Source of the DNA: an uncultured Bacilli bacterium
GTDB taxonomy: Bacteria; Bacillota_I; Bacilli_A; RF39; UBA660
Direction: 5' to 3'
DNA length: 20,180 nt
Assembly: GCA_947625715.1 (NCBI GenBank)
Contig: CANQPR010000012.1
Coordinates: 1 to 20,180, forward strand
The position numbers were made by a program, and so were the translations under genes. A model generated the notes under the pieces. That model was not told the DNA's origin and searched no databases. It was given only the letters and a program-made list of their open reading frames with translations. Below, in pieces: positions 13,484 through 20,180 of this stretch (position 1 is the first letter of the stretch; every line of letters starts with the position of its first letter).

Positions 13484-15409
13484 TTACTGTAATAAAACTT
13501 GATTTTTTATATCAAAGCCGACTGCTTTAACACCAACTTCGACCGGCTCATTACCATTTTGATATATAATTGATGTGTTGCTTTCATCAGGAATATAATC
13601 AAAGGCGGCGTCAACATCTACCATCTGAAACTCATCTTTTTCTCTAATATAAATAATTCCAAATTTGTATTTTTCTTCTTTCATATCAGGATCATTTTTT
13701 ATATAATCTTCAAGTGGAAATATTCTAACAATAGTCCTATTGTCAGCAAAGAAATTGAAATAAAATACTTTCTTTTGAACATAATAAGTGGCTTCCGTAA
13801 AACCGACATCATAGTATTGTTTTAATCTCATAATATGATTAATAACTTTTTCTTCGGGCAAGTAATGACTAACTCTTAACTTGCCTACTACGTTTCCAAA
13901 TAAAGCAAATTCTTCAGTATCAATGTAGCCACTCTCATATAATTCATTAAATGGCTTGCATATAGATTCTCTAAAAAATATTTCGTCAACTGTTGTTGTA
14001 GTTCCCATCATTTTTAATTTAACACTATCAACATATTTCATAATAAAATCTGATTTTTCTTCTCGGGTAAACTTTTTCCAAGTTTTTGTTCTTTCTTGAT
14101 ATTCTTGATTTAGTTTTAATTTATTCAAATAATCAATATCTCTTTTTAACAAAATATCTTCAGGCGTAAACTTTAAATGATTGCATATCTCATCACTTTT
14201 TAATTCTTCTTCTAAATTTTTAATGCTTTCCAAGACGATTTTTTTCTCTTTGTTATAATCTTTTAAATCAAAAACTCCTTCAATATATGCTTTCTTAATT
14301 CTTTCTAGTTTTTCATTTTGTTTGGTAATTTCTTTTTTGATTTTATCAGCAGGTTCATCAAAATTAGTCTTTATCATTGGTAAGAAAAATTGATTTACAA
14401 CATTATCATATTCTACTAATTTATCAATAAAAGCGTCAAAATATTTTTCAATTATATTTTCTTTCACAGTTAATTTACAATCGTGACAATAGTAATAGTA
14501 ATATTCTTTACTTTTCTTTTTGGCTGCCTTACCACCTAATATTCTCCCACATTTTGGACACTCTAGTTTTTGCAAGAATAAATATGTTAAAGTTCGCATA
14601 TAGCTACGAGAGTTCTTTTTCTTTTGAACTTGGCATTCTTCCCATAATTCTTTACTAACTATCGGCTCCACTACATTTGCATAATAAGTAGGATGTTGAG
14701 TTCGTTTCCCATGAATATAATCACCTTTATATATTGGGTTTTCTAAAATAGTAATAATGCTTGTATCACGCCAATTAGTTCTGCCTAAAACCTGCTCTTC
14801 ATTTAAAATATTACTGATAGTTTTATATGATTTTCCACTATGATATAAATCAAATATTCTTTTAACAATATCTTTAGTAGCATAGTCGATAACTAGCTTT
14901 TTATTTTCTCTTGTATAACCGATAGGTGCATTGTTAGGAATATGGCCTTGTTTAATTGCCCCTGCCATACCTATTTTTGTTCTTTCACTTGTTCTTTCTA
15001 TTTCATTTTGACTGACACTCATTAAAAGCCTAGATACTAATTTACCATTGGCGGTTGTTGTATTTATTTCATCATTAACAACATCTAAATAAGCATTGTT
15101 TTTTTCCAAAAATTTCATTAATTCTTCCCAGTCATAAATGCTTCTAGTAATTCTATCTAGTTTTAAGGCTACTAGAGTGTTTATTCTTTTTGCTTTTATA
15201 TCTTCCTTTAATCTTTCAAATTCAGGCCTTAAATTGCCTGTTTTAGCTGATATTCCGGCATCTTCGTAATAGTCCTTAATCTCATAACCTTTAAATTTAC
15301 AATAAGCTTCTAATCTTTCTTTTTGTTCAGGCAAACTAAATCCTTCTCTAGCTTGATCTTCGGTTGATACTCTCATATAAAGTCCACATATTTTCTTTTC
15401 TTCTTCCAT
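13484..15409 (-). CDS. Large serine recombinase
   Basis: This is the likely integrase/excisionase of the element. The resolvase domain occupies residues 7-150, with nucleophile Ser15 in YMRVSTEDQ, Arg13, and DRITRS at 85-90. The recombinase DNA-binding domain covers about 160-275 (APIGYTRENKKLVIDYATKD region). A zinc ribbon has Cys284/Cys287 and Cys308/Cys311. A coiled coil at about 350-415 is the kind that controls direction in this family. At 641 residues it is longer than phiC31-like minimal forms and complete, with an extra C-terminal beta-rich segment (520-641) that I do not recognise. The start is supported by AAAGGAG. The mRNA leader carries an attenuator. No recombination-directionality factor is obvious; the 90-residue gene at 15621 or the 95-residue gene at 12891 are candidates. 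Confidence 0.95.
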   Translation of the reverse strand: MEEEKKICGLYMRVSTEDQAREGFSLPEQKERLEAYCKFKGYEIKDYYEDAGISAKTGNLRPEFERLKEDIKAKRINTLVALKLDRITRSIYDWEELMKFLEKNNAYLDVVNDEINTTTANGKLVSRLLMSVSQNEIERTSERTKIGMAGAIKQGHIPNNAPIGYTRENKKLVIDYATKDIVKRIFDLYHSGKSYKTISNILNEEQVLGRTNWRDTSIITILENPIYKGDYIHGKRTQHPTYYANVVEPIVSKELWEECQVQKKKNSRSYMRTLTYLFLQKLECPKCGRILGGKAAKKKSKEYYYYYCHDCKLTVKENIIEKYFDAFIDKLVEYDNVVNQFFLPMIKTNFDEPADKIKKEITKQNEKLERIKKAYIEGVFDLKDYNKEKKIVLESIKNLEEELKSDEICNHLKFTPEDILLKRDIDYLNKLKLNQEYQERTKTWKKFTREEKSDFIMKYVDSVKLKMMGTTTTVDEIFFRESICKPFNELYESGYIDTEEFALFGNVVGKLRVSHYLPEEKVINHIMRLKQYYDVGFTEATYYVQKKVFYFNFFADNRTIVRIFPLEDYIKNDPDMKEEKYKFGIIYIREKDEFQMVDVDAAFDYIPDESNTSIIYQNGNEPVEVGVKAVGFDIKNQVLLQ

Positions 15410-15431
15410 TATCTCACGCTCCTTTTTTTAC

Positions 15432-15482
15432 AAAAAAGAGAGATAAAAAGTCCTAGATATAATCTAATACCTTTTATCTCTC
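15432..15482 (-). terminator. Leader terminator (attenuator) of the recombinase gene
   Basis: GAGAGATAAAAG (minus-strand 5' arm, 15482-15471) pairs with 15450-15438, leaving one bulged base, and TAGAT/ATCTA pairs inside. On the minus strand it is followed by six T (15437-15432) and then the recombinase ribosome binding site. It therefore stands between promoter and gene. Its 5' arm lies inside the last codons of a leader peptide. Confidence 0.8.
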
Positions 15483-15520
15483 CCATAATTAAATAATTTA
15501 ATATATTTTAGAAATCGCAT
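15464..15520 (-). CDS. Leader peptide of the recombinase attenuator
   Basis: An 18-codon ORF (starts MRFLKYIKLF, ends RDKRY) has a strong GAGGGGG site (15534-15528) 7 bases upstream. Its last codons and stop (TAG, 15466-15464) lie within the terminator hairpin, so a ribosome held there would open the hairpin and let transcription reach the recombinase gene. An in-frame ATG at 15556 would make a 30-residue form. The peptide is basic and aromatic and matches no leader that I know. Confidence 0.6.
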   Translation of the reverse strand: MRFLKYIKLFNYGRDKRY

Positions 15521-15577
15521 ATTGATTCCCCCTCGTTTAATTAAGGAATAGGGCATATATTCCTTTATTGGTATGAT

Positions 15578-15606
15578 ATATTAACTCTTTTTTGGGTGAA
15601 TGTCAA
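15578..15606 (-). promoter_or_regulatory. Promoter of leader peptide and recombinase
   Basis: TTGACA (15606-15601), a 17-base spacer and TAATAT (15583-15578) on the minus strand form a near-consensus sigma-A promoter. The transcript then contains AAGGAATA/TATTCCTT (15543-15565), a stable hairpin before the leader ORF. Confidence 0.75.
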
Positions 15607-15620
15607 ACATTTTTTAGGTA

Positions 15621-15893
15621 TTAGCTCATATTTTTGATATAATCTTCAAGCTCGGATAACTTTATTTTATGATTTAAGTTATTTATGTAAATATCATTAG
15701 AATAGTTAAAAAACAAGAATGTTGTATTTTTTACTACTACTTGATGTGGTTCGATATAAGATAAGTTAGTTTTATCAATTTTTCTAATACTACCATTTTT
15801 TATTTTGGGTTTAATATGACAAAACTCAAAAATAAATTCTATTCTTTGTTTTAAACTTTCTTCAATATCAAGCTGTTGTTTGATTATATTCAT
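15621..15893 (-). CDS. Unrecognised 90-residue protein
   Basis: A small protein with an N-terminal helix (IIKQQLDIEESLKQRIEFIF) followed by strands (HQVVVKNTTFLFFNYSNDIY) and a final acidic helix. The ATG is preceded by GGTGGTGAT, a good ribosome binding site. It ends just before the recombinase promoter and is the last gene before the tRNA cluster. Size and place fit a small accessory factor such as a recombination directionality factor, but no family resemblance supports that. Confidence 0.5.
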   Translation of the reverse strand: MNIIKQQLDIEESLKQRIEFIFEFCHIKPKIKNGSIRKIDKTNLSYIEPHQVVVKNTTFLFFNYSNDIYINNLNHKIKLSELEDYIKNMS

Positions 15894-15935
15894 TTAATCA
15901 CCACCATTCTTTTGTGATGACTTTTTCTAATACCA

Positions 15936-15996
15936 CGAAAAAATCAATCATATTTCAGATTGATTTCTATATCTATGCTCGGACTTTTCCGAACAG
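15936..15996 (-). terminator. Terminator region of the tRNA operon
   Basis: After tRNA-Thr on the minus strand a short hairpin (CGGA/TCCG, 15980-15991) is followed by AAATCAATC/GATTGATTT (15941-15949, 15958-15966), a 9-bp stem with 8-base loop ending in TTTTTT. The second is a typical Rho-independent terminator. Confidence 0.75.
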
Positions 15997-16005
15997 ATTC
16001 GTCAC

Positions 16006-16081
<76 letters not shown>

Positions 16082-16089
16082 AAAAAAAA

Positions 16090-16166
16090 TGGTGGGCGAT
16101 ATAGGACTCGAACCTATGACCCCCTGCTTGTAAGGCAGGTGCTCCAACCAACTGAGCTAATCGCCC
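16090..16166 (-). tRNA. trnV: tRNA-Val (UAC)
   Basis: The minus strand gives acceptor GGGCGAT/ATCGCCC, D-arm AGCTCAGTTGGTTGGAGC, anticodon loop CTTACAA (anticodon TAC) on stem CCTGC/GCAGG, T-arm GGTTCGAGTCC, and encoded CCA. It is the first gene of the two-tRNA operon. Confidence 0.97.
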
Positions 16167-16186
16167 ATTACCACTAGACGTAATTA

Positions 16187-16215
16187 AATATAACATTTAT
16201 ACCTTTATTTGTCAA
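16187..16215 (-). promoter_or_regulatory. tRNA operon promoter
   Basis: TTGACA (16215-16210), a 17-base spacer and TATATT (16192-16187) on the minus strand. The -35 lies inside the last codons of the S1-domain gene. Confidence 0.8.
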
Positions 16216-16582
16216 TAGACTTTTCAGTATTTTTAATACTTTTTAATTTTTTATTAGTCCATTCTGGTAATTTTTTTTCTAGAGTCTTAAATCCACTTTC
16301 AGTTTCCACTATTTTTCTTTTCCTAGGTTTACCATTCATACGATACTGAATATTTTTAATACTTAATTTTAAATGAGCCTCTTCAGGATCAACATCCAAA
16401 ATTTCAGTATAGATTCTATCACCCACTTTAACAAAATCAGTAATGTTTTTGACAAACCCTCTTGATATTTCAGAAATATGAATAAGCCCAGTATAAAATT
16501 CATCAAATGAAACAAAAGCTCCATATGGTTCAATACAAGTAATCGTTCCTCTTACAATTTTCCCTTTTTCATATTTTGCCAT
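16205..16582 (-). CDS. yugI: S1 RNA-binding domain protein (GSP13/YugI/CvfD type)
   Basis: The 125 residues hold one S1 domain at 4-75 (KGKIVRGTITCIEPYGAFVS, then GLIHISEI and VKVGDRIYTEILDVD) and a lysine-rich tail, the layout of B. subtilis general stress protein 13 (YugI) and streptococcal CvfD. Those proteins associate with ribosomes or RNA and affect stress and cold responses. GAGGTG before ATG supports the start. Its stop region contains the promoter of the downstream tRNAs. Length fits the family. The gene symbol is by similarity to B. subtilis YugI. Confidence 0.85.
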   Translation of the reverse strand: MAKYEKGKIVRGTITCIEPYGAFVSFDEFYTGLIHISEISRGFVKNITDFVKVGDRIYTEILDVDPEEAHLKLSIKNIQYRMNGKPRKRKIVETESGFKTLEKKLPEWTNKKLKSIKNTEKSIDK

Positions 16583-16656
16583 ATAAACACCTCTATTTAT
16601 AATTATAACAATAAAAAGAGAAAAAGAAAAGCTTTACTTATTTAACTATTATATTA

Positions 16657-16674
16657 TATAATAGTTTTGGTGAT
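16657..16674 (+). promoter_or_regulatory. Promoter and ribosome binding site of the NifU-like gene
   Basis: TATAAT (16657-16662) with TTTACT 18 bases upstream, followed almost at once by GGTGAT (16669-16674) and ATG at 16678. The mRNA leader would be only about ten bases. Confidence 0.55.
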
Positions 16675-16677
16675 AAA

Positions 16678-16917
16678 ATGTCAAATGAAGAAAAAATTAA
16701 AGATATTATTGATAAATTAAGACCATTTTTAATATCAGATGGTGGAAATATTGAATTTGTAAAATATGAAAATGATAAAGTTTATATCAAAATGCTTGGT
16801 GCTTGTGCCGGCTGCGATTTAATTGATGTAACCTTAAAAGAAGGGGTTGAAAGTGCCATTAAAGAAGAAGTTCCTTCAGTAAAAGAAGTAATTAATATTA
16901 CTAACCAACTAGACTAG
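16678..16917 (+). CDS. nfu: NifU-type Fe-S scaffold protein
   Basis: This 79-residue protein is the stand-alone NifU C-terminal domain, which holds and hands on a [4Fe-4S] cluster between two subunits. The start of the domain (RPFLISDGGNIEFVKY) and the cluster-binding CxxC in GACAGCDLIDVTLKEGVE (Cys41 and Cys44) are clear. Length is typical for the single-domain form. GGTGAT gives the start. Its TAG overlaps the stop codon of the convergent YutH-like gene through CTAG, and no terminator hairpin separates them. Confidence 0.95.
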   Translation: MSNEEKIKDIIDKLRPFLISDGGNIEFVKYENDKVYIKMLGACAGCDLIDVTLKEGVESAIKEEVPSVKEVINITNQLD

Positions 16918-17819
16918 CTTTCTAACCATTCAATAGGAATAATTGGAAATTGTCTTTTAAGTAATTTATAAATTTTTTTTAATAGTACTTCGTAATCATC
17001 AATTTTATTGATGATTTTTTTCAGTTCTTCTTTTTTATCTTCACCGTTTATTATAGCTTCATAAATATCAAAATAATAAGTTGGATAAAGCATTCTAGCT
17101 AAAAAAAGCAAATATTCAGCAGTCGTTAAATTACTATAATTTAAAAAATTATATAATTCTTCATCGATATTATTTCCAGCAAAAAAACAATATTTAAAAT
17201 ATTCAGCAGCGTCTCTTACCCGATAATCAACTACTAAATTTAATGGATTATATAAATCAAATAAGCTATCGGAACTTTTAATACGATCGTGACATAGTGA
17301 TTTTAAAGCCGTAACATTTTTTTCATTAAATACAGTATTAACTAGCTGAATCCCCGTTTCACCTAGACCAATAAAATAACTAAAAGTTTCCCTAATTTCT
17401 GGATGTTTACTACCAAGCTGGCTAATTTCATATTCTAAATAATCAATCTTACTTGACCAAAGTGTTTCCCAGTCGGTCCGATTTATATTAAAATTTTCTT
17501 TAAGAAATATATTCATAAAAGGTATTAATTTATCAAAGGTAATTTTTTCTTTATCATAAAAAATGCGCATTAAAACATAAGGCGTCCCACTAATTAAAGT
17601 AGCTACTTGATTATCTTTATTTAAAATTATTTGATGAACATATATACCATTTTTTAAAGCTTCTAAATGAAGATTATAAATATTATTAAGAAGAGCTATT
17701 TCTCCTTTATACATAACTAAGGCATAATTATAACCACCATAATCAAAATAAAACATTTTACCATTTTGATAAATATTTTCTATAACAATATTATAAAAAT
17801 AATTAATGGCATTTTTCAT
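16914..17819 (-). CDS. yutH: YutH-like spore coat protein (kinase-fold)
   Basis: The 301-residue protein resembles B. subtilis YutH, a spore-coat protein of the CotS/aminoglycoside-phosphotransferase-like fold. Supporting segments are DWETLWSSKIDYLE (about 115-128), SYFIGLGETGIQLVN (147-161), the CHDRIKSS catalytic-loop-like region near 176-183, VDYRVRDAAEYFKYCFF and LFLARMLYPTYYFDIYEAI. The usual kinase catalytic loop HxDxxxxN is only partly kept, as in coat-associated homologues. No signal peptide is present. AAGGTGAT precedes ATG. Its neighbours are two further coat-type genes, which strengthens the call. Identification is by remembered family resemblance, not by alignment. Confidence 0.7.
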   Translation of the reverse strand: MKNAINYFYNIVIENIYQNGKMFYFDYGGYNYALVMYKGEIALLNNIYNLHLEALKNGIYVHQIILNKDNQVATLISGTPYVLMRIFYDKEKITFDKLIPFMNIFLKENFNINRTDWETLWSSKIDYLEYEISQLGSKHPEIRETFSYFIGLGETGIQLVNTVFNEKNVTALKSLCHDRIKSSDSLFDLYNPLNLVVDYRVRDAAEYFKYCFFAGNNIDEELYNFLNYSNLTTAEYLLFLARMLYPTYYFDIYEAIINGEDKKEELKKIINKIDDYEVLLKKIYKLLKRQFPIIPIEWLES

Positions 17820-17980
17820 AGAAAATCACCTTCTTCCTATATTAAGCTACCTAATTTTATGAAATAATTAAATTAAAAATGATAAAATTTTAGGTTTTAA
17901 GTCCCTTTTGGGTAATTCATTTACACCCTTTCGCACATTTTGAATATGTTATATTGAGAATAAATGAAGGGGTGGATTAT

Positions 17981-18430
17981 ATGTGTAATAATAACAATTC
18001 AAATGATTGCAAGTGCATCTCTGAAATCTTAACCGTTATTAACATCTTACAAGATAATGCTGAATGCAATAACGAAATATGCTTAGATACTTGTGACCGT
18101 GGCTTTTTAGGTGGCACTGGTTCTACTATCGGTTATAACACAAGACCAATTATGTTATATACTTGTGGTAGCAACGGAACTACACCTTGGACAATGCCAA
18201 CAACTAAAACAGATGCTGCTTGTGGAACTGAAGGTACAACGTGCTCAAGCGTATTTAGAGTAGAAAAAGTTGATGGTTGCTGCGCTACTTTTAGAGTATT
18301 AGCTGACAATCCAGATACTGCTACAGCAGCTACTATTCCATATGTAGCTACTAACAGTTTCTTTACAATGAATTTAAATTGTGTTTGTTCTATAAGATGT
18401 TTGCAAGATACATTTGTAGAAGCACTATAA
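17981..18430 (+). CDS. cotZ: CotY/CotZ-like cysteine-rich spore coat protein
   Basis: This 149-residue protein is cysteine-rich (about 14 Cys, many paired such as CDRGF, GCCATFRV, CVCSIRC) and Thr/Asn-rich, as is typical of CotY/CotZ/ExsY, which form a disulfide-linked crust or exosporium lattice. The start region CKCISEILTVINILQDN and the final LNCVCSIRCLQDTFVEAL match the family's conserved ends. ATG at 17981 follows GGGGTGG; an in-frame ATG at 17954 has no binding site. AATATGTTA at 17943-17951 with an upstream CACC could be a SigK-type promoter but is weak. Convergent with the gene at 18457-18768, with a terminator between. Confidence 0.8.
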   Translation: MCNNNNSNDCKCISEILTVINILQDNAECNNEICLDTCDRGFLGGTGSTIGYNTRPIMLYTCGSNGTTPWTMPTTKTDAACGTEGTTCSSVFRVEKVDGCCATFRVLADNPDTATAATIPYVATNSFFTMNLNCVCSIRCLQDTFVEAL

Positions 18431-18432
18431 AT

Positions 18433-18457
18433 AAAGGCTTTCAATTTGAAAGCCTTT
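18433..18457. terminator. Bidirectional terminator
   Basis: AAAGGCTTTCAA and TTGAAAGCCTTT flank one central base (effective loop CAATTTG) and T-runs occur on both strands. It separates the convergent cotZ-like and CotO-like genes. Confidence 0.85.
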
Positions 18458-18768
18458 TATTTATGACGAATATCAATAATATCTGAAATTGGTATAAGTT
18501 CATTATCAATTGTAATTAAATAATTAGAATTCTTGCCAACAATTCTTTTATTTACAACTCCGCTTTTTAAAGTTAATTCTACATCAGCCTTATAGACATA
18601 TCTTGAAGAAGTAAAAATTTCATTTATTTTTTGATTTATATTTTTTTTATCAATATTACCCCTAGGTGCATCTTCTATTTTTTCCTTGTTAGAATAAAAA
18701 ACACTTTTATTATTACCCGCTTCTTTTTCTATCTTATTTTCAAATACTTTCGGCTTTTCTTTATCCAC
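18457..18768 (-). CDS. Possible CotO-like spore coat protein
   Basis: The 103-residue protein has a charged, disordered N-terminus (1-45) and a C-terminal beta-rich domain (50-103: VYKADVELTLKSGVVNKRIV, then YLITIDNELIPISDIIDI). The arrangement of a cell-envelope coat domain resembles the C-terminal part of CotO, which in B. subtilis lies beside cotZ, so gene neighbourhood supports the idea. The similarity is weak and remembered, so a general beta-barrel coat or YlxR-like protein is possible. The ATG lacks a striking ribosome binding site, although GAGGTGATAA lies upstream. Confidence 0.4.
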   Translation of the reverse strand: MDKEKPKVFENKIEKEAGNNKSVFYSNKEKIEDAPRGNIDKKNINQKINEIFTSSRYVYKADVELTLKSGVVNKRIVGKNSNYLITIDNELIPISDIIDIRHK

Positions 18769-18801
18769 ATTATCACCTCATTTAAATTATATGTTTTTCA
18801 T

Positions 18802-19665
18802 CTATTCTTTTGACAACAAAGAATTTATTTTTATGCCAACTATATAACCAATTAAAATAAATAAAAAGCTTTTTATGATAATTCCAATATTAAAAATTAT
18901 ACCTTCAAAAGTCATTAAAAGCATAATTAAAATTGATGAAAAAAGAAAACCTAAGATAACTGAGTAAGTAAAACTGCGATAATTATTTAACATATAAGTA
19001 ATTAGTTTAGCCAAAATTAAAATACCTGTCACAATTCCTGAAAAGAAAATTAATGTTAATATCAAATATTTAGGATTTAAAATATTTTGATATATTGTCA
19101 GTAATAAATCATATAAACCAAGTGACATAAAAATAGCAGTTCCACTAATACCAGGAATAATAGATGAAAAAGCTTCTAAAAAACCAATAATATAAAATAA
19201 AAACAAATGACTAATAGACAAATTTATTGCTGAAATTTTTTTGGTCATCTCTATCCCTGTAAATGATACCTCGCCTAATCTTGTTAATATAAAAGATAAA
19301 AGAAATGACATAAACATTACTAAAATATACTTTATATTGACATTTTTGCCATCTTTAGCAGCTATATTAGACTTTACTATACTTGGAATGCCACTAATAA
19401 TTAAGCCAATAAAAAGTAGCATAGTTGCAAGATAATGTTTTTTTAATAGCCAATTTACACTTGTACTAAAAAGACTGATACTTATAAATACACCTAAGGC
19501 TAAAGACATTATAAAAATAAAATCTATCCATCGCATATTTTTTAAATTAGTAATAATTTGAAGAGCTTTTTCATAAACCCCCATCCAAATAGCAATCATA
19601 CTACCACTTACACCCGGAATAATCTTACCAATGCCAATTATAAATCCTTTTAAAATATTTTTCAT
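18802..19665 (-). CDS. popT: DUF368 polyprenyl-phosphate translocase (PopT type)
   Basis: This 287-residue membrane protein has about eight hydrophobic helices and the duplicated family signature PGVSGSMIAIWMGVYE (17-32) and PGISGTAIFMSLGLYD (170-185). DUF368 proteins (PopT) return undecaprenyl phosphate from the outer to the inner leaflet of the membrane for reuse in wall and glycan synthesis. The protein is complete. The ATG lacks a clear Shine-Dalgarno site. A terminator belonging to the upstream XRE gene separates it, so it is probably transcribed alone from a promoter that I could not define. Confidence 0.9.
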   Translation of the reverse strand: MKNILKGFIIGIGKIIPGVSGSMIAIWMGVYEKALQIITNLKNMRWIDFIFIMSLALGVFISISLFSTSVNWLLKKHYLATMLLFIGLIISGIPSIVKSNIAAKDGKNVNIKYILVMFMSFLLSFILTRLGEVSFTGIEMTKKISAINLSISHLFLFYIIGFLEAFSSIIPGISGTAIFMSLGLYDLLLTIYQNILNPKYLILTLIFFSGIVTGILILAKLITYMLNNYRSFTYSVILGFLFSSILIMLLMTFEGIIFNIGIIIKSFLFILIGYIVGIKINSLLSKE

Positions 19666-19690
19666 ATTAAACTATATAACTTTTGGAATA

Positions 19691-19724
19691 AAAAAATGAT
19701 TAACTATAAAACTAATCATTTTTT
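19691..19724 (-). terminator. Terminator of the XRE gene
   Basis: AAAAAATGATTA (19691-19702) pairs with TAATCATTTTTT (19713-19724) over 12 bp around a 10-base loop. On the minus strand it ends in TTTTTTT. The stop codon of the XRE gene lies in its 5' arm. Confidence 0.8.
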
Positions 19725-19948
19725 ATTAAATCATCTAAAGTAACTCCTAAGGCTACACTAATTTTATAAAATGTGTCTACTGAAAAGTTATATGCCACTT
19801 TTTCACTTTCTATTTGTCTAATAAAATCGTGAGATAAATCCACCATTTCTGCTAATTGAGCAGATGTTAATCCCTTTTGTTTTCTATATTTTTTAATGTT
19901 TTTGCGAATTGTATTATAAATATTAGAATCAAATTCTTTTATTTCCAT
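19712..19948 (-). CDS. XRE-family transcriptional regulator, single HTH
   Basis: The 78 residues form one Cro/C1-type helix-turn-helix domain (residues 12-75: TIRKNIKKYRKQKGLTSAQL, then VDLSHDFIRQIESEK, then LGVTLDDLI) with no sensor domain, as in small SinR-like repressors. AGGTGA precedes ATG. It is divergent from the secreted-protein gene at 20081, whose promoter carries two identical-type palindromes that are a natural target. It probably represses that gene, and perhaps its own. Confidence 0.9.
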   Translation of the reverse strand: MEIKEFDSNIYNTIRKNIKKYRKQKGLTSAQLAEMVDLSHDFIRQIESEKVAYNFSVDTFYKISVALGVTLDDLIKND

Positions 19949-19996
19949 TTTTCTTTCACCTAATTATTATATTAGTATAAATCACAAAAGAAATAT

Positions 19997-20060
19997 GTTA
20001 GGTATCTCTTAACATTTTATTTAATTTATGTTATACTCTTATTGTTAGGTAAAGCTTAAC
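19997..20060 (+). promoter_or_regulatory. Promoter with two matching operators before the secreted-protein gene
   Basis: TTAACA (20009-20014), a 17-base spacer and TATACT (20032-20037), preceded by TG for an extended -10, give a strong promoter. GTTAGGTATCTCTTAAC (19997-20013) and GTTAGGTAAAGCTTAAC (20044-20060) are near-identical imperfect palindromes (GTTAGG/CTTAAC). One overlaps -35 and the other covers the start site, 47 bp apart. Repressor binding at both would block the promoter. Confidence 0.75.
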
Positions 20061-20080
20061 AATAAGAAGGAGAAAAATGT

Positions 20081-20180
20081 ATGAGCGAAAAGAAAAAAAG
20101 AAATGTAATAATATATTCATTATGTGGAGTATTACTCTTTATGACTGTAGGGTATGCCGCTTTTAATACACTCCTTGATA
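20081..20180 (+). CDS. SipW-type secreted protein, 5' end only (partial)
   Basis: Only the first 33 codons are in the window. The N-terminus is basic (SEKKKRN), followed by a hydrophobic segment (VIIYSLCGVLLFMTVGYAAF) ending in Ala-Phe before NTLLD, the pattern of the SipW-dependent or TasA/camelysin-type signal. AAGGAG lies 8 bases upstream. The two operators and divergent XRE gene suggest tight repression. The mature protein is not visible. Confidence 0.6.
   Translation, partial: MSEKKKRNVIIYSLCGVLLFMTVGYAAFNTLLD

Noticed and set aside
18133..18444. A 103-codon minus-strand frame
   Set aside because: It is the antisense shadow of the cysteine-rich coat gene, without a ribosome binding site.

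Overview
The window is AT-rich throughout, with strong AGGAGG/GGTGAT-type Shine-Dalgarno sites and Bacillus-type sigma-A promoters. It carries a YutH-like protein, a CotY/CotZ-like coat protein and a possible CotO, next to a GSP13-type S1 protein and a PopT (DUF368) transporter. This points to a low-GC Bacillota of class Bacilli (Erysipelotrichia/RF39-like gut lineages are plausible) that forms spores or descends from spore formers. That assignment is inference from gene content only.

Layout. (1) 1-7000 is an accessory island: a C5 cytosine methyltransferase fused to an N-terminal DNA-binding domain, a small phage/plasmid-type protein, an unrecognised protein, a GNAT acetyltransferase, an alpha/beta-hydrolase-like protein and a RhuM-family protein. 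Between these genes lie repeated modules that look like type I toxin-antitoxin loci. Each complete copy has a 27-30 residue hydrophobic peptide gene, a convergent antisense RNA and 5'-3' self-complementarity in the toxin mRNA. Two copies are complete and one is a toxin-less remnant. (2) About 7000-15900 looks like an integrative mobilizable element: a tandem-HTH regulator, several unrecognised proteins, a cytoplasmic GH10-fold protein with a C-terminal membrane anchor, a MobV-type relaxase, a hairpin-rich putative oriT and a large serine recombinase. The recombinase gene sits behind a leader-peptide attenuator. The element's exact ends cannot be fixed from this window. (3) 16006-20180 looks like core chromosome: tRNA-Thr and tRNA-Val, the S1-domain protein, a NifU-like Fe-S scaffold, the three spore-coat-type genes, PopT, and an XRE regulator divergent from a SipW-type secreted protein that runs off the window.

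How the parts fit. The mobile element has processing (relaxase, oriT), integration/excision (serine recombinase) and control (repressor, attenuator) functions, and carries a two-gene divergent cargo (a 309-residue coiled-coil protein and the GH10-like protein). The island to its left looks like accumulated defence and stabilisation genes. At the far right, a short XRE repressor and two matched operator copies around one promoter form a compact switch reminiscent in layout of SinR control of tapA-sipW-tasA, although orthology is not shown.
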